From the NCBI RefSeq assembly GCF_900090105.1, contig NZ_FMDM01000005.1:248001-312000 (forward strand): 64,000 nucleotides of DNA, in the 5' to 3' direction. Position numbers and translations under genes: made by a program. This stretch comes from Micromonospora humi. Lineage in GTDB: Bacteria > Actinomycetota > Actinomycetes > Mycobacteriales > Micromonosporaceae. The notes beneath the pieces are model-generated. The model was not told where the DNA came from. It saw only the letters and a program-made list of their open reading frames with translations, and did not search any database. Below are positions 8,389 to 16,793 of this stretch, in pieces; the stretch's first letter is position 1, and every line of letters begins with the position of its first letter.

Positions 8389-11337
8389 ATGACCCTCATG
8401 CCTGACAAGAATCCACTTCGGACCGGCGGGCGGACCCTGCTCGCCGCCACGCTGTCCATGATGGTCGCCGCCGGCACGGTCGTCGCCACCGCGGCGCCGG
8501 CCGCCGCGTACGACGTCCGGTACGAGACCAACACCTCCTGGGGTTGGACCGACTCCAAGACGCCGGACAAGAACAACCTGAACCGCCCGGGAGACCTGCC
8601 GGTCGGCACCTGGAAGGACGCCAAGGGCCACCCGCACACCTCACGCGCCTACCTCACGTTCGACATCTCCCGTTACCGGGGAGCCGACATCACGTCGGCG
8701 GTCCTCGACGTCAAGGAGACGGCGGGCGCGGACTGCACCACACGCCCGAAGGTCGAGCTGTGGCGCACCGGGCCCTACACCGCCAAGTCGAGCTGGCGTA
8801 AGCCCCCGGCCGACCTGGCCCTGGTCGACACCCGGCAGCTCACCGACCAGTACGTCTGCCCGGCGCCCCGGGTCGAGTTCGACGCGGCCGAGGGGCTGCG
8901 CCAGGCACTCGCCGAGGGCCGGTCGACGCTGACCCTGTCCCTGCGGCTGCCGGCCGACCTGGAGCAGGACCCCACGTTGGCCCGGAAGTACGCCACCCGG
9001 GCCGGCATCTCCATCGACTTCAACTTCCGCCCCGGGGTGCCGACCGACCTCCAGACCACGAACGGCACGGCGTGCACCACCGCCCAGCCGTACCAGGTGG
9101 TGCGCTCCGCGTCCTTGTCCGGCGTGGTGCACGACCGGGACCTGAACGCCACCGGCGGCCGCGACCAGCTCACCGTCTCGTTCGCCGCGTGGCCGGTCGA
9201 CCAGCCGGACGCACGGATCGAGCGGACGGACACCGCCTGGGACGGCGACCGTGCCGCCGGCCGGTTCGACCAGATCTATCCCCAGCCGTTCGAGCACGAC
9301 CGGACGTACGCCTGGCAGATGCGGGCGGCGGACAGCCGGGCCACCGGCGACTGGAGCCCGACCTGCTACTTCCGGACCGACTTCCGCGGCCCGGACAAGC
9401 CACCGACGGTCACCTCCACCGCCTTCCCGGACGACCGCGAGTTCCACCCCGGCGTGCCCGGCGACTTCACCTTCGCCGCGAACGGCGCGGCGGACGTCGC
9501 GACGTACGGCTACTCGCTGAACTACGGCGGGGAGAAGACGGTCGCCGCGGCCGGGGCGGGCGGATCGGCCACGGTCACGTTGACGCCGCGACCCGGCATC
9601 AACACGCTGCGGGTGTGGAGCCTCGACGCGGTCGGCAACCGCTCGGCGACCACCGACTACGACTTCCTCGCCCGGGACGTGTCGCCGATCGTCAACGGCC
9701 GGCTGGACGAGATCGGGGTGCCGGCCACGTTCCAGGTGCGCTCGCAGCTCGACGGCGTGGTGCGCTACCGCTACCGCCTGGACGGCGACCCGGAGCGCAC
9801 CGTCGACGCCGCCGCCGACGGCACCGCCACGTTCACCGTCACGGCGACCCGGGGCGGCAACCGCACGCTCTCCGTCACCGGCGTCACCGCCGCCGGGGTG
9901 GAGGTCACCTCCACGCGACAGTTCTCGCTGCCCACCGAGCCGAAGATCTCAGCGACCGTCTACGAGGAGTACACGACCGGCGGTGGTCAGGGCGTGCCCG
10001 GCGTCTTCACCTTCACGCCGCGCCTGCCCGACACGGTCAGCTACCGCTACCGCTTCGGCGACCAGGAGGCCACGGTCCAGGCGGGTGCCGCCGGCACCGC
10101 GTCGGTCACCTGGACGCCGACCGAGGCGGGCTGGGTGAACCTGGCGGTGTGGAGCGTGAGCCGGGACGGCACCGAGTCGGAGCCGGCGACCTGGTTCTTC
10201 GGGGTGCGGGACCTGCTGCCCGGGATCTCCTCCGACCTCTACCGGCCGGACACGTGGGCCGGCGGCCCCGGGCAGGCCGGTGAGTTCCGGCTCAGCTCCG
10301 AGGTGCCCGAGATGGTGGCCTACCGCTACCGCTTCGACGGCGGCGCCGAGCAGAGCGTCGACGCCGACGCCAACGGGTACGCCACCGTCGGCTGGACGCC
10401 CGAGCAGGGCGGGACGCACACCCTCACCGTGCGCGGGGTCACCACCGACGGGACGGTGTCGGCCGAGCGGACGTACACGTTCCTGGTCGACGACGCGCCC
10501 CTGGTGTCGTCCGAGCAGTACCCGAAGGACACCAACAGCGGGCTCCCCGGCGTGGCCGGCGTCTTCACCGTCACCCCGCAGCGCCCCGGCATGGTGAAGT
10601 ACCACTACACATTCTGGGGCGAGGAGACGAAGACGGTCGACGCGGCGGCCGACGGCGCCGCCGCGATCACCTGGACGCCGGAGACCTCCGGCTGGCGTCA
10701 GCTCACGGTGATCGGGGAGACCGCGGACGGCACGACCACCCAGCCGCGGGAGTACACGTTCACCGTCCGCGAGCCGAAGCCGACGATCGTCTCCTACCTC
10801 TACAACGAGTACGACCCGCAGGGCGGCATCGGCGTGGCCGGCGCCTTCCGGTTCGACTCGGAGTTGCCGGACACCACCGCGTTCGTCTACCGGCTCAACG
10901 GCGGGCCGGAGCAGACCGTGGCGGTGACCGACGGCACCGCGGCCGAGCTGACCATCACCCCGGACCGGGGTTTCCGGAACACGCTCACCGTCCGGGCCCG
11001 CTCGGCGTCCGGCGAGCTGTCCCCGGAGGCGAGCTACTCCTTCGTGGTCAGCACCGCGCCGGCGATCAACTCCACCACCTATCCGTACGGTGAGCCGGGC
11101 GGCGGCGTGGGCGTGCCAGGTGTCTTCACGTTCACGCCCGGGCTGCCCGACGTCGAGTCGTACGTCTACCAGTTCGACAACGGCCCGGAGGTCACCGTGC
11201 CGGCGGGCGCGGACGGGTCCGCCTCGGTGACGCTGACGCCGACCGAGGCGCGCTGGTACCCGATCTCGGTGTTCGCGATCGACAAGGCGGGCAACCGCTC
11301 GAACTACGCGTACCACTGGTTCGTGGTCCAGGGCTGA
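8389..11337 (+). CDS. Large secreted DNRLRE-domain protein with seven C-terminal repeats
   Basis: A 982-residue exported protein. The signal peptide spans about residues 1-40 (basic start, hydrophobic core, cleavage near AAPAAA). Residues about 45-205 look like a DNRLRE domain ([22 protein letters not shown]), found in secreted actinobacterial repeat and tape-like proteins. A fibronectin-like segment follows, and from about residue 333 there are seven repeats of about 93 residues, each with a [14 protein letters not shown] strand, a YRYRF core and a WTP turn. The repeats diverge in sequence but keep the same spacing, suggesting an elongated surface stalk. ATG 8389 or ATG 8398 may be the start; GAGGG (8384-8388) favours 8398. 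A terminator follows. Confidence 0.75.
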   Translation: MTLMPDKNPLRTGGRTLLAATLSMMVAAGTVVATAAPAAAYDVRYETNTSWGWTDSKTPDKNNLNRPGDLPVGTWKDAKGHPHTSRAYLTFDISRYRGADITSAVLDVKETAGADCTTRPKVELWRTGPYTAKSSWRKPPADLALVDTRQLTDQYVCPAPRVEFDAAEGLRQALAEGRSTLTLSLRLPADLEQDPTLARKYATRAGISIDFNFRPGVPTDLQTTNGTACTTAQPYQVVRSASLSGVVHDRDLNATGGRDQLTVSFAAWPVDQPDARIERTDTAWDGDRAAGRFDQIYPQPFEHDRTYAWQMRAADSRATGDWSPTCYFRTDFRGPDKPPTVTSTAFPDDREFHPGVPGDFTFAANGAADVATYGYSLNYGGEKTVAAAGAGGSATVTLTPRPGINTLRVWSLDAVGNRSATTDYDFLARDVSPIVNGRLDEIGVPATFQVRSQLDGVVRYRYRLDGDPERTVDAAADGTATFTVTATRGGNRTLSVTGVTAAGVEVTSTRQFSLPTEPKISATVYEEYTTGGGQGVPGVFTFTPRLPDTVSYRYRFGDQEATVQAGAAGTASVTWTPTEAGWVNLAVWSVSRDGTESEPATWFFGVRDLLPGISSDLYRPDTWAGGPGQAGEFRLSSEVPEMVAYRYRFDGGAEQSVDADANGYATVGWTPEQGGTHTLTVRGVTTDGTVSAERTYTFLVDDAPLVSSEQYPKDTNSGLPGVAGVFTVTPQRPGMVKYHYTFWGEETKTVDAAADGAAAITWTPETSGWRQLTVIGETADGTTTQPREYTFTVREPKPTIVSYLYNEYDPQGGIGVAGAFRFDSELPDTTAFVYRLNGGPEQTVAVTDGTAAELTITPDRGFRNTLTVRARSASGELSPEASYSFVVSTAPAINSTTYPYGEPGGGVGVPGVFTFTPGLPDVESYVYQFDNGPEVTVPAGADGSASVTLTPTEARWYPISVFAIDKAGNRSNYAYHWFVVQG

Positions 11338-11356
11338 CGGCCCGCGCCCGACCAGG

Positions 11357-11390
11357 CCGGCCCCACCACCTTTCCGGGTGGTGGGGCCGG
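11357..11390 (+). terminator. Terminator hairpin after the repeat protein
   Basis: A perfect 14-bp stem (11357-11370 with 11377-11390) and a 6-nt loop lie 19 nt after the stop at 11337 and before the rhodanese gene. It should isolate the two plus-strand units. Confidence 0.85.
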
Positions 11391-11431
11391 TGTCACATCC
11401 ACCGCGGGCGTCCCGGCGTACCTTGGGGATC

Positions 11432-12334
11432 ATGCCTGTGCCGAGCGATCCGCATCCCCAACTCCAGTCGTACGCCGACCCGCAGCGCCTGGTCACCACC
11501 GAGTGGCTGGCCGAGCACCTGGGCGACGAGGGGCTCGTGGTGGTCGAGTCCGACGAGGACGTGCTCCTCTACGACACCGGCCACCTCCCCGGCGCCGTCA
11601 AGGTCGACTGGCACACCGAACTGAACGACCAGGTCACCCGCGACTACCTGGACGCCGCGAGCTTCGCCGAGCTGTGCGCGGCCAAGGGCATCGGCCGCGG
11701 TGACACCGTCGTGTTCTACGGAGACAACTTCAACTGGTGGGCCGCGTACGCCCTCTGGGTCTTCTCCCTCTTCGGCCACGCCGACGTGCGGCTGCTCGAC
11801 GGCGGCCGGCAGAAGTGGATCGCCGAGGGTCGGGAGCTGACCCGCGACAAGGTGACCCGGCCGCGCGCCGACTATCCGGTGCCGGAGCGCAACGACGCGC
11901 CGATCCGGGCCTACCGGGAGCAGGTGATGGCGCACGTGGCGGCCGGGCGGCCGCTGGTCGACGTGCGCTCGCCCGGCGAGTACACCGGCGAGATGCTGCA
12001 CATGCCGGACTATCCGCAGGAGGGCGCGCTGCGCGGCGGGCACATCCCGGGCGCGGTGAGCAAGCCGTGGAAGTCCGCCGCGAACGACGACGGCACGTTC
12101 AAGTCCGCCGACGAGCTGCGCGCCATCTACGCCGACCAGCTCGGGCTGAGCCCGGCCGACGACGTGGTGGCCTACTGCCGGATCGGCGAGCGGTCCAGCC
12201 ACACCTGGTTCGTGCTGCACCACCTGCTCGGCTTCCCGCAGGTGCGTAACTACGACGGCTCGTGGACCGAGTGGGGCAACCTGGTCCGGGCGCCCGTCGT
12301 CAAGGGCGACCAGCCGGGCGGCCTGACCCGTTGA
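11432..12334 (+). CDS. sseA: Two-domain thiosulfate/3-mercaptopyruvate sulfurtransferase
   Basis: A 300-residue tandem rhodanese. The N-terminal domain (about 18-140) carries the structural motif [13 protein letters not shown] and lacks the catalytic Cys, as usual. The C-terminal domain (about 158-290) holds [13 protein letters not shown] and the active-site loop CRIGERS with Cys249. It transfers sulfane sulfur from thiosulfate or mercaptopyruvate to acceptors in the cytoplasm. The length matches SseA/CysA-type actinobacterial enzymes. ATG 11432 starts just before the conserved region; GGGGAT lies directly upstream. It is monocistronic, with hairpins on both sides. The symbol is by similarity, and cysA-type naming is also used for this family. 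Confidence 0.88.
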   Translation: MPVPSDPHPQLQSYADPQRLVTTEWLAEHLGDEGLVVVESDEDVLLYDTGHLPGAVKVDWHTELNDQVTRDYLDAASFAELCAAKGIGRGDTVVFYGDNFNWWAAYALWVFSLFGHADVRLLDGGRQKWIAEGRELTRDKVTRPRADYPVPERNDAPIRAYREQVMAHVAAGRPLVDVRSPGEYTGEMLHMPDYPQEGALRGGHIPGAVSKPWKSAANDDGTFKSADELRAIYADQLGLSPADDVVAYCRIGERSSHTWFVLHHLLGFPQVRNYDGSWTEWGNLVRAPVVKGDQPGGLTR

Positions 12335-12340
12335 GCGTCC

Positions 12341-12374
12341 CGGCCGGTCCCCGCCGCGAGGCGCGGACCGGCCG
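12341..12374. terminator. Bidirectional terminator between convergent genes
   Basis: Inverted repeat CGGCCGGTCC (12341-12350) with GGACCGGCCG (12365-12374), a perfect 10-bp stem and 14-nt loop, sits between gene ends at 12334 and 12376. Confidence 0.75.
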
Positions 12375-12375
12375 G

Positions 12376-13548
12376 TCAGCGGGCGGGCAGCGACACCGGG
12401 CCGGTCACGTCGCGGGCCACCCGGTCGACCTCGCCGGTCTCCGGTCGCCAGCGGGCCAGGCCGGTGGGGTCGGAGCGGAACAGCACGGCACCGTCGGCCG
12501 ACCATCCGAGCACCTCGCAGCAGGCCTTCGCGCGGTCCTCGCGGCCCAGGTCGAGCAGGCGGGTCACCGCCCCGGTGCGGGCGTCCACCACGGCCACGCC
12601 CTCGGCCCCGCCCATGGTGCCGGTGGTGGTCCAGCCCGCCTGGGCGATCCGGTCGCCGCGCTGCCAGCCCCGGCCGTAGACCTCGTCCAGCCGGTAGCCC
12701 GGTGGCAGGTCGCCGGTGCTTACCGTCCGCTGCTGCGGCGCGCCGCCGGTGGCGGGGTACCGGCGTACGGACAGGCCGTCCTCCGCGCCGCCGAGGGCGA
12801 GCAGGTCGCCGGGGCGGAGCGGCTCGGGCACGACGAGTCCCCACGGGTCGACCGGCAGCTTCCGCGCCTTTCCGGTGCGCCGGTCCAGCTCGTACGTGGT
12901 GTCGTTGTCGCCGACGAGCAGCCGGTCGCCGGCCCACACGACGTGTTCCAGGTAGCCGCCGAGCGGGTAGCGGCGGACGGCGGCCTCCGTCAGGTCGACC
13001 ACGACCACCTCGCCGGTCTGCGCGAAGGCGGCGGTCCGGCCGTCGGGGGACAGGCTGCCCGGTTTGAGCGGCACGGCCTCGTTGCCGCTGGCGTCCCGGG
13101 TGGGGGCGAGCGTCACCACGTCGAGTTCCCGCACCAGCCCGTCGTCGCCGAGCACGCGGATCGGGCCGGCCTCGCCGGTCTTCGGATCGACCGGCTGGCG
13201 CAGCGCCAGGGCCCGGTCGACCGGCCGGGCGGAGAGCGGTGCGGTGACCCGGTCGCCGAGTCGGCCGAGCGGATCGGCGACCAGGTCGAGTTCGAACGGG
13301 GGCTGCTGCACCGGTGACGCGCTCGGGTCCGGCCGGATCACCGGGTGGGCCGGGGCGGGTGGGCCGGGGCGGTGCAGCAGCGCCGTCGTGCCGCCGCCGA
13401 TGAGGGCGACCGCCACGGCGGCGGCGCCGGCGGCCCGGCGGGCGCGGCGGACCCGCCCGGCCCGCTCCCAGCCCGCGGTGGCCGGTCGGCTCGGCCGGAC
13501 GTCCTCCGCCGCCCGGGTCAGCAGCCGGGTCAGGTGCGGTTCGTTCAC
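12376..13548 (-). CDS. Single-pass membrane protein with WD40-like extracellular part, probable sigma-factor partner
   Basis: A 390-residue protein with a cytoplasmic N-terminus of about 45 residues ending in basic sequence (RVRRARRAAG), a membrane helix at about 47-62, a Pro linker and a beta-rich extracellular domain. Propeller-like repeats are visible (SLSPDGRTAAFAQTGEVVVVD, VLGWSADGAVLFRSD, GVAVVDARTGAVTRLLD) but are less regular than in the protein encoded at 829-2016. GTG 13548 overlaps the sigma stop (GTGA) and has GGAGG upstream. It is the third such membrane partner of an ECF sigma factor here; all three are 390-402 residues long. An anti-sigma role is inferred. Confidence 0.7.
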   Translation of the reverse strand: MNEPHLTRLLTRAAEDVRPSRPATAGWERAGRVRRARRAAGAAAVAVALIGGGTTALLHRPGPPAPAHPVIRPDPSASPVQQPPFELDLVADPLGRLGDRVTAPLSARPVDRALALRQPVDPKTGEAGPIRVLGDDGLVRELDVVTLAPTRDASGNEAVPLKPGSLSPDGRTAAFAQTGEVVVVDLTEAAVRRYPLGGYLEHVVWAGDRLLVGDNDTTYELDRRTGKARKLPVDPWGLVVPEPLRPGDLLALGGAEDGLSVRRYPATGGAPQQRTVSTGDLPPGYRLDEVYGRGWQRGDRIAQAGWTTTGTMGGAEGVAVVDARTGAVTRLLDLGREDRAKACCEVLGWSADGAVLFRSDPTGLARWRPETGEVDRVARDVTGPVSLPAR

Positions 13549-14075
13549 GGGTTCGCCTCCACTCCGGTGACCAGGCCGCCGTCGGTGTCGTCGAGGTCGG
13601 GCGCCACCTCGCGGAGCCGGCGCAGCGCCGCGTGGCACTGGCTCTTCACGGTGCCCACGGTGACGCCGAGCGCCTCGGCGGTGGCCACCTCGGTCAGGTC
13701 CTCGAAGTAGCGCAGCACCAGGACCGCCCGCTGGCGCGGGGGCAGCCGGTCGAGCGCGGCCCGCACGGTCAGGCGCAGCGCGTCGTCGGCGTCCGCGCCG
13801 GCCCGCTCCGGCGGGTGGGCGCTGAGCCGTTCCCGCCGCCGGCGTCGCCACCAGGAGACCGCGTCGCGGTAGAGGATGGCCCGCACGTACGCGGCCGGAT
13901 CGCCGTCGCGCACCGTGGGCCAGCGCAGCGCCAGCTTCAGCAGCGCGTCCTGGAGCAGGTCCTCGGCCTGGTGGCGGTTGCCGCAGACCAGGTACGCGGC
14001 GCGCAGCAGCCGGTGCTGGTGCGCCTCGACGAAGGCGAGGTACTCCGCCCGCCCGTGCTCCGCGGCCCGCCCCAT
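13545..14075 (-). CDS. SigE-family ECF RNA polymerase sigma factor
   Basis: A 176-residue sigma factor. Region 2 is AAYLVCGNRHQAEDLLQDALLKLALRW with a SWWRRRRRER linker, and region 4 is FEDLTEVATAEALGVTVGTVKSQCHAALRRL. It is closely similar to the sigma factor at 302-832 (SWWRRRR and GVTVGTVKSQ shared), so these two may be paralogues from duplication of a sigma/membrane-protein cassette. ATG 14075 has GGAGGG about 9 nt upstream. It is coupled by GTGA to the downstream membrane protein. Confidence 0.9.
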   Translation of the reverse strand: MGRAAEHGRAEYLAFVEAHQHRLLRAAYLVCGNRHQAEDLLQDALLKLALRWPTVRDGDPAAYVRAILYRDAVSWWRRRRRERLSAHPPERAGADADDALRLTVRAALDRLPPRQRAVLVLRYFEDLTEVATAEALGVTVGTVKSQCHAALRRLREVAPDLDDTDGGLVTGVEANP

Positions 14076-14091
14076 CCGGCTGCTCCCTCCG

Positions 14092-14685
14092 TCACCCGGC
14101 AGACGCCTGGGAGGGTGGAAAAGGTTGGGTCAGGTAGCGCTGGATCGTCGGGCCGACCCATTCGGCCAGTTCGTCGGGGTCGAGTTCGACCACGGGGGGC
14201 AGCCGGATGACGTACCGGGTGAGGGCGAGTCCGAGGATCTGGCTGGCCACCAGGCCGGCGCGGCGGGCGGCGGTCGCCGGGTCGGCACCGGAGCGGGCCA
14301 CCGCCGTGGCGAGTTGCCCGGCGAAGATGCCGCGCATCCGTTCGGCCGCGCCGGGGTTGGTGCTGGCGGCGCGGAGCAGGGCGACCAGTGTGCCGTCGGC
14401 CTCCCAGCGGCGCAGGAAGTGCCGGGCCAGCGTCTCGCCGAGCTGCTCGGCGGGCACCTGGGCCAGGTCGGGCAGGTGCAGGTCGAACTCGGCCGCGGCG
14501 GCGAAGAGCCCTTCCTTGCTGCCGTAGTAGCGCATCACCATGGACGGGTCGATCTGGGCGTCGGCGGCGACGGCCCGGATGGTGGCCCGGTCGTAGCCGT
14601 CGGCGGCGAATCGTTCCCGCGCGGCGCGCAGGATGGCGGCCCGGGTGGCGTCGGAGCGGCGGGCGCGGGCGGGCGGTCCGGTCAT
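14092..14685 (-). CDS. TetR-family transcriptional regulator
   Basis: A 197-residue TetR regulator. The N-terminal helix-turn-helix at about 12-58 reads AARERFAADGYDRATIRAVAADAQIDPSMVMRYYGSKEGLF, and the C-terminal ligand domain is TetR_C-like with a membrane-like core (AGLVASQILGLALTRYVIRLPP). ATG 14685 starts just before the HTH; a GTG two codons upstream is an alternative. It diverges from the FAD monooxygenase at 14780, and the 94-bp gap holds two CAAC/GTTG dyads. Autoregulation and control of the monooxygenase in response to an aromatic or drug-like substrate is the usual logic for such pairs and is inferred here. Confidence 0.88.
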   Translation of the reverse strand: MTGPPARARRSDATRAAILRAARERFAADGYDRATIRAVAADAQIDPSMVMRYYGSKEGLFAAAAEFDLHLPDLAQVPAEQLGETLARHFLRRWEADGTLVALLRAASTNPGAAERMRGIFAGQLATAVARSGADPATAARRAGLVASQILGLALTRYVIRLPPVVELDPDELAEWVGPTIQRYLTQPFPPSQASAG

Positions 14686-14701
14686 GTGCACGACTGTAGG
14701 C

Positions 14702-14745
14702 CAACGCGCGTTGACATCGACGGTAACGTTAGTCAACAAGCGTTG
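14702..14745. promoter_or_regulatory. Paired TetR operator-like dyads
   Basis: A perfect 12-bp palindrome CAACGCGCGTTG (14702-14713) and a second dyad CAACAAGCGTTG (14734-14745) share CAAC/GTTG arms. Their centres are 32 bp apart, about three helical turns, so two dimers would sit on one face. They lie between the TetR gene and the divergent monooxygenase. A TTGACA element at 14711-14716 overlaps the first site. Binding is inferred. Confidence 0.7.
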
Positions 14746-14779
14746 GCAAACAGTTGTTGACCGCAGTGGAGGTGGAGCG

Positions 14780-16054
14780 ATGCTGCCCGAACACACGGAC
14801 GTCCTGGTGGTCGGGGCCGGGCCGACCGGCCTGGCCGTGGCCGTCACCCTGGCCGGGCACGGGGTGGCCACGACGGTCGTCGACCGGCTGCCCGAGCCGC
14901 CGGTCACCTCCCGGGCCGCGGTCGTGCACGCCGGCACGCTCGAGGTGCTCGACCGGATCGGGATCGCCGAACCGCTCGCCGAGCGGGGCCTGCGCTCCGG
15001 GCGGTTCACCGTCCGCGACCGGGACCGCGTCCTCGCCACCGTCCCGTTCGACCGGCTGCCGTCCCGCTACCCGTACGCGCTGCTGATCTCGCAGGCGGAG
15101 ACCGAGGCGGTCCTCGCCGCCCGCCTCACCGCGCTCGGCGGGCGGGTGCTGCGGCCGTACGAGCTGACCGACCTCGACCTCGACGGCGCCGGCGCCACCG
15201 CCCGGTTCGCCGGCGGCGACACGGTCCGGGCCCGCTGGGTGGTGGGGGCGGACGGCATGCACAGCCGGGTCCGCGAGTTGGCCGGCATCGGCTTCGGCGG
15301 CCCGGCCGACCCGGGCGAGTCGTTCCTCCTCGCCGACGTGCGGGTGGACAGCGTGCTCCCACGCGACCAGGTCAACCTGTTCCTCTCGCGCGGTGGGCCA
15401 CTGGTCTGGGCGCCGCTGCCCGACGGCACGGTCCGGCTGGTCGCCACCGTCGACGACGCCCCGCGCGAGCCGCATCCGCGGCACTTCCAGGCGCTGCTCG
15501 ACGAGCGGGGCCCGGCCCGGCGGCCGGACCGGGTCACCGGCATGGCCTGGGCGTCCCGGTTCCGGATCCACCACCGCATCGCCGACAGCTACCGGGCCGG
15601 CCCGGTGCTGCTCGCCGGCGACGCGGCGCACGTGCACAGCCCGGCCGGTGGGCAGGGGATGAACCTCGGCCTGCGGGACGCGGTCGCGCTCGGCGACGCG
15701 CTCGCCGCCGGCCCCGAGGCCCTCGACCGGTACGCGGCGGACCGCCGCCCACTGGCCGAGGAGGTGCTCGGCTTCGCCGCCGGTCTCACCCGGCTCGCCG
15801 CCGCCCCGCCGCCCCTGCGCCCCCTACGGAACCTTCTGCTCCGCACCGCCTCCGCGCTGCCCCCCGTCCGCCAGGCCCTGGCGGTCCGCCTGGCCGGCTT
15901 CGAGCCCACCCCGCCCTCGCCGCCTCCCTCGTCGATCGTGCGGTTGCGGCCCCCGTCGGGTCCGCTTTCTGCCGTTCTGCCCGGGCCGGAAGTGCACGAT
16001 CGACGAGGTGGGAGCGGGAGCGGTCCCCCCGAGGGTCTTGCGACTGGCGGGTAA
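14780..16054 (+). CDS. FAD-dependent aromatic-ring-type monooxygenase
   Basis: A 424-residue class A flavoprotein monooxygenase (PHBH fold). The N-terminal Rossmann motif is VVGAGPTGLAVAVTLAGHG, the DG-type motif is VVGADGMHSRVRELAG, and the second FAD motif is GPVLLAGDAAHVHSPAGGQGMN followed by LRDAVALGDAL. It should use FAD and NAD(P)H to hydroxylate a small substrate or drug-like molecule. ATG 14780 has GGAGGTGGAG upstream. The last 40 or so residues after about residue 385 are low-complexity (PPSPPPSSIV) and are encoded by a DNA palindrome, so the natural C-terminus may have been replaced. It is paired divergently with a TetR regulator. Confidence 0.88.
   Translation: MLPEHTDVLVVGAGPTGLAVAVTLAGHGVATTVVDRLPEPPVTSRAAVVHAGTLEVLDRIGIAEPLAERGLRSGRFTVRDRDRVLATVPFDRLPSRYPYALLISQAETEAVLAARLTALGGRVLRPYELTDLDLDGAGATARFAGGDTVRARWVVGADGMHSRVRELAGIGFGGPADPGESFLLADVRVDSVLPRDQVNLFLSRGGPLVWAPLPDGTVRLVATVDDAPREPHPRHFQALLDERGPARRPDRVTGMAWASRFRIHHRIADSYRAGPVLLAGDAAHVHSPAGGQGMNLGLRDAVALGDALAAGPEALDRYAADRRPLAEEVLGFAAGLTRLAAAPPPLRPLRNLLLRTASALPPVRQALAVRLAGFEPTPPSPPPSSIVRLRPPSGPLSAVLPGPEVHDRRGGSGSGPPEGLATGG
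15927..16008. repeat. Long-armed inverted repeat in the 3' end of the monooxygenase gene
   Basis: A perfect 15-bp inverted repeat, CCTCGTCGATCGTGC (15927-15941) and GCACGATCGACGAGG (15994-16008), encloses 52 nt. It lies within the last 130 bases of the monooxygenase ORF, where the protein becomes low-complexity. It looks like a REP/MITE-type palindromic insertion that was read through into the coding frame. It could also act as a terminator for the gene. Confidence 0.7.
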
Positions 16055-16096
16055 CCACGGCTCCCTCGCCTGGAAGGCGCGGTCTAGGCTGGCCCG

Positions 16097-16729
16097 GTGG
16101 CGGTGGAACAGCAGGCGCGGGGCGCGGCGGGCACGGCCCGACGCCGGTCCCGGCGGGACGAGATCCTGGAGATCGCGGTCGGTCTCTTCGCGGCGCGGGG
16201 CTATCACGGCGTGTCGATGGATGACATCGGCGCCGCCGCAGGGGTCACCGGGCCGGCGCTCTACCACCACTTCGCCGGCAAGGAGGCGATGCTGGCCGCC
16301 GCGCTGATCCCGGTCAGCGAGGGGCTGCTCGCCGGCGGCCGGGAGCGTGCCGCCGACCACCCGGACGACCCGCGCGGCTCGCTGGAGTCGCTGATCGACT
16401 TCCACGTCGAGTTCGCGTTGGCGAATCCGGCGGTGATCGCGCTGCACCTGCACGAGCTGGACCGCCTCCCGGACGAGCCGCGCCGCCGCATCCGCCGGCT
16501 CCAGCGGATGTACGTCGAGGAGTGGGTCGCCGTGCTGACCGCGCTGCACCCCGGCCTGCCGGACGGTGCCGCCCGGGTGCTCGCCCACGCGGCGTTCGGC
16601 CTGATGAACTCCACCCCGTTCCTCGGTGGCGAGGTGGACCGTCGACGCCGGGCGGAGCTGTTGCGCGGCGCGACCCTGGCGGCCCTGCTGGCACCCACCG
16701 ACCCACCTGACACGCCGCACGCGCCTTAA
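16097..16729 (+). CDS. TetR-family regulator of an acyl-CoA catabolic cluster
   Basis: A 210-residue TetR protein. The HTH at about 16-62 reads ILEIAVGLFAARGYHGVSMDDIGAAAGVTGPALYHHFAGKEAML. The ligand domain contains HLHELDRLP and ends near LAALLAP. GTG 16097 is the only good start; no Shine-Dalgarno is evident, but TAGGCT at 16085-16090 could be a -10 for a leaderless message. It precedes the carboxylase/HMG-CoA lyase/acyl-CoA dehydrogenase genes, where regulators of this type commonly repress branched-chain acyl-CoA catabolism. Candidate operators are the dyads at 19921-19941 and 20940-20949. Confidence 0.85.
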   Translation: MAVEQQARGAAGTARRRSRRDEILEIAVGLFAARGYHGVSMDDIGAAAGVTGPALYHHFAGKEAMLAAALIPVSEGLLAGGRERAADHPDDPRGSLESLIDFHVEFALANPAVIALHLHELDRLPDEPRRRIRRLQRMYVEEWVAVLTALHPGLPDGAARVLAHAAFGLMNSTPFLGGEVDRRRRAELLRGATLAALLAPTDPPDTPHAP

Positions 16730-16734
16730 CGCAT

Positions 16735-16789
16735 GTTAAGAAGGGGCCCCGGCTATACACCAGGCGTTAAGAAGGGGCCCTTCCTTGCC
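16735..16789. repeat. GGGGCCCC tandem quasi-palindrome, copy A (inverted)
   Basis: Two direct units beginning GTTAAGAAGGGGCCC (16735-16749 and 16766-16780) are separated by GGCTATACACCAGGC-type spacer. The whole element matches the reverse complement of the copy at 22515-22570, including the CTAT.CACCAGGCGTTAAG middle. It runs into the start of the biotin carboxylase gene and probably supplies its GGGG-rich ribosome-binding region. A CTTAAC/GTTAAG dyad overlaps its left end (16725-16740). Confidence 0.85.
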
Positions 16790-16793
16790 GAAC

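Noticed and set aside
14711..14745. A full promoter with -35 TTGACA for the monooxygenase
   Set aside because: No acceptable -10 element lies 16-19 bp downstream; the TTGACA may be part of the operator only.
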